DNA of 50,619 bases from Rhodoferax sp. (GTDB lineage: Bacteria > Pseudomonadota > Gammaproteobacteria > Burkholderiales > Burkholderiaceae_C). This document shows positions 8,699 to 17,817 of the stretch, piece by piece. Made by a program: the position numbers and the translations under genes. The stretch's first letter is position 1. Each line of letters starts with the position of its first letter. Below the pieces are notes generated by a model. The model worked only from the letters and a program-made list of their open reading frames with translations, searched no databases and was not told the origin of the DNA. The stretch lies in the NCBI GenBank assembly GCA_016790475.1, contig JAEUOX010000112.1:1-50619 (forward strand), read 5' to 3'.

Positions 8699-11410
8699 TC
8701 AGGCGTACAGCGGATTGACCTTGTCGGCATCGATGCCGTACTGCGCAATCGCCCGGGCCACCAGGGCCGGGGCCACGGTGCCGTCCTCGCTCAGCGCCTT
8801 CAGCGCGGCCACCAGGATGTAATGGCGATTGACCTCGAAATGGGCCCGCAGCTTGCTGCGGAAGTCGCTGCGCCCGAAGCCGTCGGTGCCCAGCACCTTG
8901 AAGGTCCGGTCCTTCGGCACGAAGGCGCGGATCTGGTCGGCGTAGGACTTCATGTAGTCCGTCGCCGCCACTACCGGGCCGACATGGCCGGCCAGCTGGC
9001 TGGCCACGAAGGGCACACGCGTCGCCTCGGTCGGATGCAGCAGGTTGTAGCGCTCGCAATCCTGCCCGTCGCGCGCCAGCTCATTGAAGCTCGGGCAGCT
9101 CCAGACGTTGGCGATGACGTTCCAGTCCTTCTCGAGCAGCTCCTGCGCGGCCAGCGCCTCGCGCAGGATCGTGCCGGAGCCCAGCAGCTGCACGCGCGGC
9201 CAGCCCGGTGCGGCGCTGCCGGCACGGCACAGGTACATGCCCTTGATGATCTGCTCCTCGGTGCCCGGCGTCAGGCCCGGCATCGCGTAGTTCTCGTTGA
9301 GCAGCGTCAGGTAGTAGTAGACGTTGTCCTGGCGCTCGACCATGCGCCGCAGGCCATGGTGCAGGATCACGCCGACCTCGTGCGCGAAGGTCGGGTCGTA
9401 GCTGACGCAGTTCGGGATGGTGCCGGCCAGGATGTGGCTGTGGCCGTCCTCATGCTGCAGGCCCTCGCCGTTGAGCGTCGTGCGCCCGGACGTGCCGCCC
9501 AGCAGGAAGCCGCGGGCCTGCATGTCGCCGGCAGCCCAGGCCAGGTCCCCGATGCGCTGGAAGCCGAACATCGAGTAGTACACATAGAACGGCACCATGA
9601 TCCGGTTGTTGGTACTGTAGGAGGTGGCCGCCGCGATCCAGCTGCTCATGCCGCCGGCCTCGTTGATGCCCTCCTGCAGGATCTGGCCCTGCCGGTCTTC
9701 CTTGTAGTACATGACCTGGTCCTTGTCGACCGGGGTGTACTGCTGGCCCTGCGGGTTGTAGATGCCGACCTGCCGGAACAGGCCCTCCATGCCGAAGGTG
9801 CGTGCCTCGTCCACCAGGATCGGCACGATGCGCGGCCCCAGCGCCTTGTCGCGCAGCAGGGTCGTCAGGAAGCGCACATAGGCCTGGGTCGTGGAGATCT
9901 CGCGGCCCTCGGCCGTGGGCTCCAGCACCGACTTGAAGGTTTCCAGCGCCGGCACCGTGAACTGCTCGTCCGCCTTCGTCCGGCGGCTGGGCAGGTAGCC
10001 GCCCAGCGCCTTGCGGCGCTCGTGCAGGTAGCGCATCTCCGGCGTGTCGTCCGCCGGCTTGTAGAACGGGATCTCGGCGATCTGGCTGTCCGGGATCGGG
10101 ATGTTGAAACGGTCGCGGAAGGCCTTGATGTCCTCGTCGGACAGCTTCTTGGTCTGGTGGACGTTGTTCTTGCCCTCGCCGATCTTGCCCATGCCGAAAC
10201 CCTTGACGGTCTTGATCAGGAGCACGGTCGGATGGCCCTTGTGGTTCACCGCGGCATGGAAGGCGGCATAGACCTTCTGCGAATCATGGCCGCCGCGGCG
10301 CAGTTCCCAGATCGCCTCGTCGCTCATCTTGGCCACCATCTCGGCGGTGCGCGGGTCCTTGCCGAAGAAATGCTTGCGCACATAGGCGCCGTCGTTCGCC
10401 TTGAATGCCTGGTAGTCGCCGTCCAGCGTCTCCATCATGATCTTGCGCAGCGCGCCGTCCTTGTCGCGCGCCAGCAGCGGGTCCCAGTTGCTGCCCCAGA
10501 TCAGCTTGATCACGTTCCAGCCGGCACCACGGAACTCGCCTTCGAGCTCCTGGATGATCTTGCCGTTGCCGCGCACCGGGCCGTCCAGGCGCTGCAGGTT
10601 GCAGTTGATCACGAAGATCAGGTTGTCCAGCCCCTCACGGGCGGCCAGCCCGATGGCGCCCATGCTCTCGACCTCGTCCATCTCGCCGTCGCCGCAGAAG
10701 ACCCAGACCTTGCGGTTCGCGGTGTCGGCGATGCCGCGCGCATGCAGGTACTTCAGGAAGCGAGCCTGGTAGATCGCCATCAGCGGCCCCAGGCCCATCG
10801 ACACGGTCGGGAACTGCCAGAACTCCGGCATCAGCTTCGGGTGCGGGTAGCTCGACAGGCCACGGCCGTCGACCTCCTGCCGGAAGTTCAGCAATTGCTC
10901 CTCGCTCAGGCGCCCTTCCAGGAACGCGCGGGCATAGACACCGGGCGACACATGGCCCTGGATGTAGATGCAGTCGCCGCCGTGGCCCTCGCTCTCGGCA
11001 TGCCAGAAGTGGTTGAAGCCGGCCCCGAACAGGTTGGCCAGCGACGCGAACGACCCGATGTGCCCGCCGAGGTCGCCACCGTCGATCGGGTGGTGGCGGT
11101 TCGCCTTGACGACCATCGCCATCGCGTTCCAGCGCATGTAGGCGCGCAGCCGCTCTTCAATTTCCAGGTTTCCGGGGCAGCGCTCTTCCTGGTCCGGTTC
11201 GATCGTGTTCACGTAGCCAGTATTGGCCGAGAACGGCATGTCGATGCTGCTCTGGCGCGCATGCTCCAGCAACTGCTCCAGCAGGTAGTGGGCCCGCTCC
11301 GGGCCCTGGGCCTGTAGCACGGCGCTCAGCGCGTCCGTCCACTCGCGGGTTTCCTGGGCGTCGGGGTCGGGCGGGAGGGAGCCAATCGGGTTGACGGGAA
11401 CAGCGGACAT
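8699..11410 (-). CDS. aceE: Pyruvate dehydrogenase E1, homodimeric type
   Basis: A 903-residue thiamine-diphosphate enzyme that decarboxylates pyruvate and acetylates the E2 lipoyl group. Length and sequence match the single-chain (homodimeric) E1 of proteobacteria (E. coli 887 aa). The ThDP/Mg motif begins with GDGEMDE near residue 239 and ends about 30 residues later at the N of VINCNLQRLDGP. GHIGSFAS and the GHDSQKVYAAF region are also characteristic. The ATG at 11410 has a strong AAGGAG about 6 nt upstream; the frame remains open for 32 more codons, but that stretch is promoter DNA. It is the first gene of the pdh operon and is divergent from a sensor kinase likely to control it. Confidence 0.97.
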   Translation of the reverse strand: MSAVPVNPIGSLPPDPDAQETREWTDALSAVLQAQGPERAHYLLEQLLEHARQSSIDMPFSANTGYVNTIEPDQEERCPGNLEIEERLRAYMRWNAMAMVVKANRHHPIDGGDLGGHIGSFASLANLFGAGFNHFWHAESEGHGGDCIYIQGHVSPGVYARAFLEGRLSEEQLLNFRQEVDGRGLSSYPHPKLMPEFWQFPTVSMGLGPLMAIYQARFLKYLHARGIADTANRKVWVFCGDGEMDEVESMGAIGLAAREGLDNLIFVINCNLQRLDGPVRGNGKIIQELEGEFRGAGWNVIKLIWGSNWDPLLARDKDGALRKIMMETLDGDYQAFKANDGAYVRKHFFGKDPRTAEMVAKMSDEAIWELRRGGHDSQKVYAAFHAAVNHKGHPTVLLIKTVKGFGMGKIGEGKNNVHQTKKLSDEDIKAFRDRFNIPIPDSQIAEIPFYKPADDTPEMRYLHERRKALGGYLPSRRTKADEQFTVPALETFKSVLEPTAEGREISTTQAYVRFLTTLLRDKALGPRIVPILVDEARTFGMEGLFRQVGIYNPQGQQYTPVDKDQVMYYKEDRQGQILQEGINEAGGMSSWIAAATSYSTNNRIMVPFYVYYSMFGFQRIGDLAWAAGDMQARGFLLGGTSGRTTLNGEGLQHEDGHSHILAGTIPNCVSYDPTFAHEVGVILHHGLRRMVERQDNVYYYLTLLNENYAMPGLTPGTEEQIIKGMYLCRAGSAAPGWPRVQLLGSGTILREALAAQELLEKDWNVIANVWSCPSFNELARDGQDCERYNLLHPTEATRVPFVASQLAGHVGPVVAATDYMKSYADQIRAFVPKDRTFKVLGTDGFGRSDFRSKLRAHFEVNRHYILVAALKALSEDGTVAPALVARAIAQYGIDADKVNPLYA

Positions 11411-11455
11411 GCGGGTCTCCTTGGTTCTGATTCGGCAGGTGGCTACTGTAGAGCA

Positions 11456-11484
11456 ATTCTCCCATGGAATCCTGCAAATTTCAA
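11456..11484 (-). promoter_or_regulatory. Predicted aceE (pdh operon) promoter
   Basis: Read on the minus strand, TTGAAA (5 of 6 to consensus, at 11484-11479) and GAGAAT (4 of 6, at 11461-11456) are spaced by 17 bp. They lie about 45 bp upstream of the aceE ATG. The -35 box is embedded in the aceE-proximal arm of the inverted repeat described next, so binding there should affect polymerase directly. Confidence 0.45.
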
Positions 11485-11514
11485 ATAGCGTTTTATCACT
11501 TCGCAATATGAAAT
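11478..11514. promoter_or_regulatory. Inverted repeat in the aceE / sensor-kinase gap, candidate operator
   Basis: ATTTCAAATAGCG (11478-11490) and CGCAATATGAAAT (11502-11514) are inverted repeats matching at 11 of 13 positions, with an 11-bp spacer. The island is AT-rich inside GC-rich DNA and lies between the divergent pdh operon and the kinase gene. It is a candidate site for the FixJ-type regulator encoded nearby or for another pyruvate-responsive regulator; the binding protein is inferred only from position. Confidence 0.45.
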
Positions 11515-11625
11515 ATAGAGAGCAGCCGTTATCGACCGGCGCGGAGCAGGATCGCCGCGTTCCGCACCCGCCACCGCAAGTCCGCAGGACCCCGCCAAAA
11601 CCCGCGTCTCCCCTACACTTCGCCC

Positions 11626-14166
11626 ATGGCCGCAGATCCGTCCACCCCAGGCGAACCGACCGTCGCGACGACGGAGCGTGTGCGCCGCTGGTGGTGGCAC
11701 CTGACGCCCCAGCGGCAGGACCGGCTCGCGGTGCTGGCGCCGCTCGCCGCGGTGCTGCTCTTCCTTGCCGCGATCATTGCGTCCTTCGGTTACCTCCGGC
11801 TGGAGGAGATCGACCGTGAACAAGAGGCGGTGCGCCGCGATGTCGAATACGCGCAGCAGCGGCTGCGGCTGCGCCTGCTGGAGCGCCAGGAGCAGCTGAT
11901 GCGCATCGCGCGCGACATCTCCAACGGCGAGCTGGATGTCGATGAGTTCCACCTGCGCGCCGAGACACTGGTCAATCAGTACCCGGAGCTCGAACGCCTG
12001 AGCTGGATCGACGAGCGCCGGCGCATCAAGGGCACCTACGCCACCGCGAGCCTGCAGCCCAACCTGCGGCAGATGCTCGGCGACACCTTGCGGCTGGGCG
12101 AGACACAGAACATCTACAACCTGGCGCGCGAACTGCAGCAGCCGGTGTATGCCCAGCGCCCCGCCACCCCGACCGGCGTGCCGCTGCTGCAGTTGCACAT
12201 CCCGCTGGTCGACAAGACCCGCTTCGTCGGCGTCGTGCTAGCCGAATATTCGGTCGACGGGCTCTACCGCTATGGTGTGCCGGCCGAGGTGTCCGCGCGG
12301 TACGCGGTCTCGCTGCTGGACGACCGCGGCCAGCGCCTGGCCGGCACCAGCGTACCACCGCGTAACGCGGCGACCAGCCTGCTGCCCTGGCTCACGCCGG
12401 TCAACGAGTTCGAGGTGCCGGTCTCTCCGGTCGGCAATGGCCTGATCCTGCGTGCGCAGGCCTACCGCACCTCGCTCGGCGTCATCGGCAGCGGCCTGTT
12501 CTGGCTCGTCGGCGTGCTGAGCATCATGACGACCTGGATGCTGATCGCGAACTGGCGCCATACCCGGCGGCGCCAGCAGGCCCAGCAGGCGCTGGTCTCG
12601 GAGACCAACTTCCGACGTGCGATGGAGAACTCCATGCCGACCGGCATGCGCGCGATGGACCTGCAGGGGCGCATCACCTATGTGAATGCGGCGTTCTGCC
12701 AGATGACCGGCTGGAGCGAATCGGAACTGGTCGGCCGCACCGCACCCTTCCCCTACTGGCCCGACACCGACCATGAGACGCTGACCCAGATGCTCAACGA
12801 GGAACTCGCCGGCCGCTTCACGCCGGGTGGCGTGCAGATGCGCGTGAAGCGGCCCGACAACACGCTGTTCGACGCGCGGCTGTATGTGTCGCCGCTGATC
12901 GATGCGCGCGGCACCCAGACCGGCTGGATGACCTCGATGACCGACATCACCGAGCCCAACCGCATCCGGGAGCAGCTGTCCTCGTCGTTCGAACGCTTCA
13001 CGACGGTGCTGGAGGCGCTGGACGCCTCGATCTCGGTGGCGCCGCTGGGCAGCGACGAGATGCTGTTCGCCAACAAGCTGTACCGCTTGTGGTTCGGCAA
13101 CCGGACCGAGGGCCACCTGCAGCTGATCGCGCAGGCCGGCATGCCGGCCCAGGCGCTGTCGGACGAGTCGCTGGACCAGGTCGACTCCTTCGCCGGCATG
13201 CCGACCAACGTGCTGCCCGAAGCGGAGTCGGAGAACGCCGAGGTCTACCTCAGCGAGCTCGGCCTGTGGCTGGAGGTCCGCACCCGCTACCTGAGTTGGG
13301 TGGACGGCCGCCTGGCGCAGATGGTGATCGCCACCGACATCACGGCCCGCCGGCTGGCCGAGCAGCAGGCCGCCGCGCAGGCCGACCGCGCGCAGAACGC
13401 CAGCCGCCTGATCACGATGGGTGAGATGGCGTCCAGCGTGGCCCATGAGCTCAACCAGCCGCTGACCGCGATCAACAACTACTGCCACGGCATGGTGTCG
13501 CGGATCAAGGCCCAGCAGATCACCGAGCAGGATCTGCTCGGCGCGCTGGAGAAGACCGCCCGCCAGGCCCAGCGCGCCGGCCAGATCATCCAGCGCATCC
13601 GTTCCTTCGTGAAGCGCAGCGAGCCCAACCGCACCTGGTCGGTCGTCAACGACATGATCGACGAGGCGGTGGAACTGGCCGAGATCGAACTGCGCCGGCG
13701 CAACGTGCGGCTGACGCGGCAGGTGGCCTCTCGCCTGCCGATGCTGCTGGTGGACCCGATCCTGATCGAGCAGGTGCTGATCAACCTGCTGAAGAATGCC
13801 GCGGAGTCGGTGGATGCGGCGCAACGGCCCACCGCGCAGCGCAAGGCGGAGCTGCGGGTGCTTCAGCGCCGCCTGGACGACACCGACGTCGTCGAGTTCT
13901 CGGTGCTGGACTCCGGCAACGGCCTGGCGCCGGAAGTGATGGACCGGCTGTATGAAGCCTTCTACTCCACCAAGACCGACGGCATGGGCATCGGCCTCAA
14001 TCTGTGCCGCTCGATCGTCGAGTCGCACCAGGGGCGGATGCGTGCGGAGAACATCTACAATGGCGCCGCCTTGACGGGCTGCTGCTTCTCTTTCTGGATT
14101 CCTGTGGGCCAGCCGCAGACCGGCACGGCCGAGCCCAAGAGCCAACCCATCAAGACGCCGGGATAA
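11626..14166 (+). CDS. Membrane-bound PAS sensor histidine kinase (FixL/DctB-like)
   Basis: An 846-residue sensor. TM1 is at about 34-57 and TM2 at about 283-307, enclosing a periplasmic domain of about 225 residues that probably binds the signal. The cytosolic part has a PAS domain (about 325-440), a second PAS-like domain (about 450-570), a HisKA domain with phospho-acceptor H607 in AHELNQPLTAINNY, and an HATPase domain (N-box INLLKNAAES, G-boxes LDSGNGLAPE and GMGIGLNLCRS). HELNQPL is typical of the FixL/DctB class. It is followed 3 bp later by its FixJ-type partner. Its position, divergent from aceE, suggests that it controls the pdh operon, perhaps by sensing pyruvate or another carboxylate; this is an inference. 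A TACACT -10-like box ends 6 nt before the ATG. Confidence 0.9.
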   Translation: MAADPSTPGEPTVATTERVRRWWWHLTPQRQDRLAVLAPLAAVLLFLAAIIASFGYLRLEEIDREQEAVRRDVEYAQQRLRLRLLERQEQLMRIARDISNGELDVDEFHLRAETLVNQYPELERLSWIDERRRIKGTYATASLQPNLRQMLGDTLRLGETQNIYNLARELQQPVYAQRPATPTGVPLLQLHIPLVDKTRFVGVVLAEYSVDGLYRYGVPAEVSARYAVSLLDDRGQRLAGTSVPPRNAATSLLPWLTPVNEFEVPVSPVGNGLILRAQAYRTSLGVIGSGLFWLVGVLSIMTTWMLIANWRHTRRRQQAQQALVSETNFRRAMENSMPTGMRAMDLQGRITYVNAAFCQMTGWSESELVGRTAPFPYWPDTDHETLTQMLNEELAGRFTPGGVQMRVKRPDNTLFDARLYVSPLIDARGTQTGWMTSMTDITEPNRIREQLSSSFERFTTVLEALDASISVAPLGSDEMLFANKLYRLWFGNRTEGHLQLIAQAGMPAQALSDESLDQVDSFAGMPTNVLPEAESENAEVYLSELGLWLEVRTRYLSWVDGRLAQMVIATDITARRLAEQQAAAQADRAQNASRLITMGEMASSVAHELNQPLTAINNYCHGMVSRIKAQQITEQDLLGALEKTARQAQRAGQIIQRIRSFVKRSEPNRTWSVVNDMIDEAVELAEIELRRRNVRLTRQVASRLPMLLVDPILIEQVLINLLKNAAESVDAAQRPTAQRKAELRVLQRRLDDTDVVEFSVLDSGNGLAPEVMDRLYEAFYSTKTDGMGIGLNLCRSIVESHQGRMRAENIYNGAALTGCCFSFWIPVGQPQTGTAEPKSQPIKTPG

Positions 14167-14169
14167 CGC

Positions 14170-14796
14170 ATGAGCCTGATTCCAAAGAAGGGGACTGTCT
14201 ATGTCGTCGACGACGACGAAGCGGTCCGCGATTCGCTGCAGTGGCTGCTCGAAGGCAAGGATTACCGGGTTCGATGCTTTGACTCTGCCGAGTCCTTCCT
14301 GAGCCGTTACGACGCCCGCGAGGTCGCCTGCCTGATCGTCGACATCCGCATGGGCGGCATGACCGGTCTGGAACTGCAGAACCGCCTGATCGAACACCAC
14401 TCCCCCCTGCCGATCGTCTTCATCACCGGCCATGGCGACGTGCCGATGGCGGTGGACACGATGAAGAAGGGCGCGATGGATTTCATCCAGAAGCCCTTCA
14501 AGGAAGACCAGCTCGTGGGCCTGGTCGAGCGCATGCTGGAGCATGCCAAGGGCTCCTTCGCCGAGCACCAGGTCGCGGCCAACCGCGATGCGCTGCTGTC
14601 CAAGCTGACGCTGCGCGAATCCCAGGTGCTTGAGCGCATCGTCGCCGGGCGCCTGAACAAGCAGATCGCCGACGACCTCGGGATCAGCATCAAGACGGTG
14701 GAGGCGCACCGCGCCAACATCATGGAAAAGCTCAACGCGAACACCGTAGCCGACCTGCTCAAGATCGCGCTGGGCCAGAACGCCACCAAACCCTGA
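14170..14796 (+). CDS. FixJ/NarL-type response regulator
   Basis: A 208-residue regulator with a receiver domain (residues 8-125) and a LuxR-type helix-turn-helix domain (about 140-200). The phosphorylated Asp is D58 in LIVDIRMGG; the acidic pocket is VVDDDEAVRDS; the conserved Thr and Lys are in FITGHGD and QKPF. The DNA-binding part reads LTLRESQVLERIVAGRLNKQIADDLGI followed by KTVEAHRANIMEKL, as in FixJ. It begins 3 bp after the kinase stop, so the two form a co-transcribed two-component pair. Targets are not shown by the sequence; the inverted repeat on the aceE promoter is the nearest candidate. Confidence 0.93.
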   Translation: MSLIPKKGTVYVVDDDEAVRDSLQWLLEGKDYRVRCFDSAESFLSRYDAREVACLIVDIRMGGMTGLELQNRLIEHHSPLPIVFITGHGDVPMAVDTMKKGAMDFIQKPFKEDQLVGLVERMLEHAKGSFAEHQVAANRDALLSKLTLRESQVLERIVAGRLNKQIADDLGISIKTVEAHRANIMEKLNANTVADLLKIALGQNATKP

Positions 14797-14850
14797 CCGG
14801 CCGGTGCCGGTGCGGCCCGCGCACCGGGTCCGACCCACTTCCCCTGCACC

Positions 14851-15717
14851 ATGACTGCATCCGCCTCCGCCCAGCTCATCGACGGCATCGCGCTGTCCCG
14901 CCAATTGCGTGCCGACGTGGCACAACGCGCCGCGCAGCTCACAGCCCGCGGCGTACGCCCCGGTCTGGCCGTCATCCTGGTCGGCGAGGACCCGGGCAGC
15001 CAGGTCTATGTACGCAACAAGATCCGCGCCTGCCAGGAGTCCGGCCTGCACTCGGTGTTCGAGAAGTACGACGCCGACCTGCCGGAGGAAACACTGCTGG
15101 CGCGCATCCGCGCGCTGAATGTGGATCCGACTATCCACGGCATCCTGGTGCAGATGCCGCTGCCGAAGCACATCGATCCGCACAAGGTGATCGAGACCAT
15201 CGCCACCAGCAAGGATGTCGACGGCTACTCCACGCTCAGCGCCGGCCAGGTGATGACCAATGCGCCCGGCTTCAGCCCCTGCACGCCCTACGGCTGCATG
15301 AAGATGATCGCGTCCACCGGCGTTTCGCTTCGCGGCAAGCATGCCGTCGTGATCGGCCGCAGCAACACCGTCGGCAAGCCGATGGCGCTGATGCTGCTGC
15401 AGCAGAACGCCACCGTGACGATCTGCCACAGCGCCACCGCCGACCTGAAGTCGCACACGCTGCAGGCCGACGTGGTCGTGGCCGCCGTCGGGCGGCGCAA
15501 TGTGCTGACGGCCGACATGGTCAAGCCCGGCGCCATCGTCATCGACGTCGGCATGAACCACAACGACGAAGGCAAGCTCTGCGGCGACGTCGATTTCGCC
15601 GGCGTCCGCCAGGTGGCCGGCTACATCACGCCGGTGCCCGGTGGCGTCGGCCCGATGACGATCACGATGCTGCTGGTCAACACGATCGAGTCGGCCGAAC
15701 GGGTCGCGGGGGCCTGA
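14851..15717 (+). CDS. folD: Bifunctional methylenetetrahydrofolate dehydrogenase/cyclohydrolase
   Basis: A 288-residue FolD that interconverts 5,10-methylene-THF and 10-formyl-THF in the cytosol, using NADP+. The substrate region is [15 protein letters not shown], which contains the catalytic lysine, and the signature [10 protein letters not shown] corresponds to the usual DG(F/Y)xxxNxG segment. The NADP-binding part is [18 protein letters not shown]. The family-specific ending [18 protein letters not shown] is complete. Length is normal (E. coli 288). It starts 54 bp after the response regulator and ends 2 bp before prlC, so it is probably part of the same transcript; a functional link to the kinase pair is not evident. 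Confidence 0.97.
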   Translation: MTASASAQLIDGIALSRQLRADVAQRAAQLTARGVRPGLAVILVGEDPGSQVYVRNKIRACQESGLHSVFEKYDADLPEETLLARIRALNVDPTIHGILVQMPLPKHIDPHKVIETIATSKDVDGYSTLSAGQVMTNAPGFSPCTPYGCMKMIASTGVSLRGKHAVVIGRSNTVGKPMALMLLQQNATVTICHSATADLKSHTLQADVVVAAVGRRNVLTADMVKPGAIVIDVGMNHNDEGKLCGDVDFAGVRQVAGYITPVPGGVGPMTITMLLVNTIESAERVAGA

Positions 15718-15719
15718 TC

Positions 15720-17813
15720 ATGAACCCACTGCTCGACAACGCCCCCCTGCCCGCCTTTGACCGGATCACCGCCGCCGATGTCGGCCCGGCCATCGAAGAA
15801 CTGCTGGCGCAGGCGCAGACCGCGCTGGAGACGGTGGCCGACCCGGCCTACCCGCCGCAATGGGACCGCATGGCGGCCGTGCTGGACGTCGCCACCGAGC
15901 GGCTGGGGCGTGCCTGGGGCGCGGTCAGCCACCTGAACAGTGTGGCCGACTCGCCCGAGCTGCGCGCCGCCTACAACGCCAGCCTCCCGAAGGTGACCGA
16001 GTTCTGGACGCGCCTGGGCGCCGACGAGCGCCTGTACGCCAAATACAAGTCGATGGCGGAGGAGCAGCTGGATGCGGAGCAGCGCCAGGCACGCAGCAAT
16101 GCCCTGCGCGACTTCGTGCTCGGCGGCGCGGAACTGACCGGCGCGGCCCGGGAGCGCTTTGCGGCCATCCAGGAACGCCAGGCCGAGCTGAGCCAGAAAT
16201 TCAGCGAGAACGCACTGGACGCCACCGACAAGTTCGCCTACTACGCCAGCGCCGACGAGGTCCGCGGCATCCCGGCGGATGTGCTGGAGGCGGCCCGCGC
16301 CGCCGCACAGGCCGAGCACCGCGAGGGCTACCGGCTGACGCTGAAGATGCCCTGCTACCTGCCGGTGATGCAGTTCGCCGACAGCAGCGCCCTGCGCGAG
16401 ACGCTGTACCGCGCTTACGCGACGCGCGCCTCGGACCAGGCTCCGGAGCCGCTGCGCGTCCATGACAACAGCGCGCTGATCCAGGAAATCCTGGCCCTGC
16501 GCCAGGAAGAGGCGGCCTTGCTGGGCTTCGCGAACTTCGGCGAGCTGTCGCTGGCCCCGAAGATGGCGGACTCGCCCGACAAGGTCATCGCGTTCCTGCG
16601 CGATCTGGCCGCCCGGGCCCGGCCGTACGCGGAACAGGACCTCGCGGACCTGCGGCAGTTCGCCCGGGAACATTTGCGGTTGGACGACCCGCAGCCCTGG
16701 GATCTGCCCTACATCAGCGAGAAGCTCAAGGAAGCGCGCTACGCCTACAGCGAGCAGGAGGTCAAGCCCTACTTCCCGTTGCCGACGGTGCTGGCCGGTC
16801 TGTTCAAGATCGTCGAGACACTGTTCGATGTGGTGATCCGCCCCGACCTGGCGCCGGTCTGGCACCCTGGCGTGCAGTTCTACCGGATCGAGGAGCGGCC
16901 TGATGCCGCGGGTGACACCACCGGTGGTCGTCTGGTGGGCCAGTTCTACCTGGACCCGGGCGCACGCGCCGGCAAGCGCGGTGGCGCCTGGATGGACGAC
17001 GTGCGCAGCCGCTGGCTGCGACCGGACACGAGGACGCTGCAGACGCCGGTGGCCCATCTGGTCTGCAACTTCGCCGAAGGCCTGGTCGTGGACGGCGTGC
17101 GCAAGCCCGCGCTGCTGACCCACGACGACGTGATCACGCTGTTCCATGAGTTCGGCCACGGGCTGCACCACATGCTCACGCAGGTCAATGAGCGCCAGGT
17201 CTCCGGCATCAGCGGTGTCGAATGGGACGCCGTCGAGCTCCCGAGCCAGTTCATGGAGAACTTCTGCTGGGAGTGGAATGTGCTGCGCCACATGACGGCC
17301 CATGTCGACACCGGCGCGCCGCTGCCGCGCCCGCTGTACGACAAGATGCTGGCCGCGCGCAATTTCCAGAGCGGCATGCAGACGCTGCGCCAGATCGAGT
17401 TCGCGCTGTTCGACATGCTGCTGCACACCGCGCACGACCCGGCCCGCGACGTCATGGAATTGCTGCACGCCGTGCGCCAGGAAGTGGCTGTCGTGCAGCC
17501 GCCGGCCTGGAGCCGCACGGCCCACACCTTCAGTCACATCTTTGCCGGCGGCTATGCGGCCGGCTACTATAGTTACAAGTGGGCCGAGGTGCTCAGTGCG
17601 GACGCCTACGCCGCTTTTGAGGAATCTGCCCGCCCGGATGGTGATCCGGATCCCGAAACCGGTAGAAAATACAAGCAGGCGATCCTGGAGGCGGGCGGCA
17701 GCCGTCCGGCCATGGAGTCGTTCAAGGCATTCCGCGGCCGCGAGCCGCAACTGGACGCCTTGCTGCGGCACCAGGGCATGGCCACGCCGGCCGATGTGCA
17801 ACGAAAGGCTTGA
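15720..17813 (+). CDS. prlC: Oligopeptidase A (M3 zinc metallopeptidase)
   Basis: A 697-residue cytosolic thimet-type peptidase that degrades short peptides, including cleaved signal peptides. The zinc motif is FHEFGHGLHHML, with H476, E477 and H480; the third ligand is a Glu in the following GVEWDAVELPSQFMENF helix. Its length fits PrlC (E. coli 680). The ATG lies 2 nt after the folD stop, indicating translational coupling. The frame ends just before the glutaredoxin-like gene, again with a gap of only 4 bp. Nothing unusual is seen in the active site. Confidence 0.95.
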   Translation: MNPLLDNAPLPAFDRITAADVGPAIEELLAQAQTALETVADPAYPPQWDRMAAVLDVATERLGRAWGAVSHLNSVADSPELRAAYNASLPKVTEFWTRLGADERLYAKYKSMAEEQLDAEQRQARSNALRDFVLGGAELTGAARERFAAIQERQAELSQKFSENALDATDKFAYYASADEVRGIPADVLEAARAAAQAEHREGYRLTLKMPCYLPVMQFADSSALRETLYRAYATRASDQAPEPLRVHDNSALIQEILALRQEEAALLGFANFGELSLAPKMADSPDKVIAFLRDLAARARPYAEQDLADLRQFAREHLRLDDPQPWDLPYISEKLKEARYAYSEQEVKPYFPLPTVLAGLFKIVETLFDVVIRPDLAPVWHPGVQFYRIEERPDAAGDTTGGRLVGQFYLDPGARAGKRGGAWMDDVRSRWLRPDTRTLQTPVAHLVCNFAEGLVVDGVRKPALLTHDDVITLFHEFGHGLHHMLTQVNERQVSGISGVEWDAVELPSQFMENFCWEWNVLRHMTAHVDTGAPLPRPLYDKMLAARNFQSGMQTLRQIEFALFDMLLHTAHDPARDVMELLHAVRQEVAVVQPPAWSRTAHTFSHIFAGGYAAGYYSYKWAEVLSADAYAAFEESARPDGDPDPETGRKYKQAILEAGGSRPAMESFKAFRGREPQLDALLRHQGMATPADVQRKA

Positions 17814-17817
17814 ACTC

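Noticed and set aside
5151-8822. A 1223-codon plus-strand frame opposite lpdA and aceF
   Set aside because: Antisense shadow of two conserved genes; rich in His/Asp/Arg and without domains.
11411-11506. N-terminal extension of aceE by 32 codons
   Set aside because: The region contains the predicted promoter and inverted repeat, and AAGGAG directly precedes ATG 11410.
12238-15561. A long minus-strand frame opposite the kinase, regulator and folD
   Set aside because: Same antisense effect; the kinase, regulator and FolD motifs are all on the plus strand.
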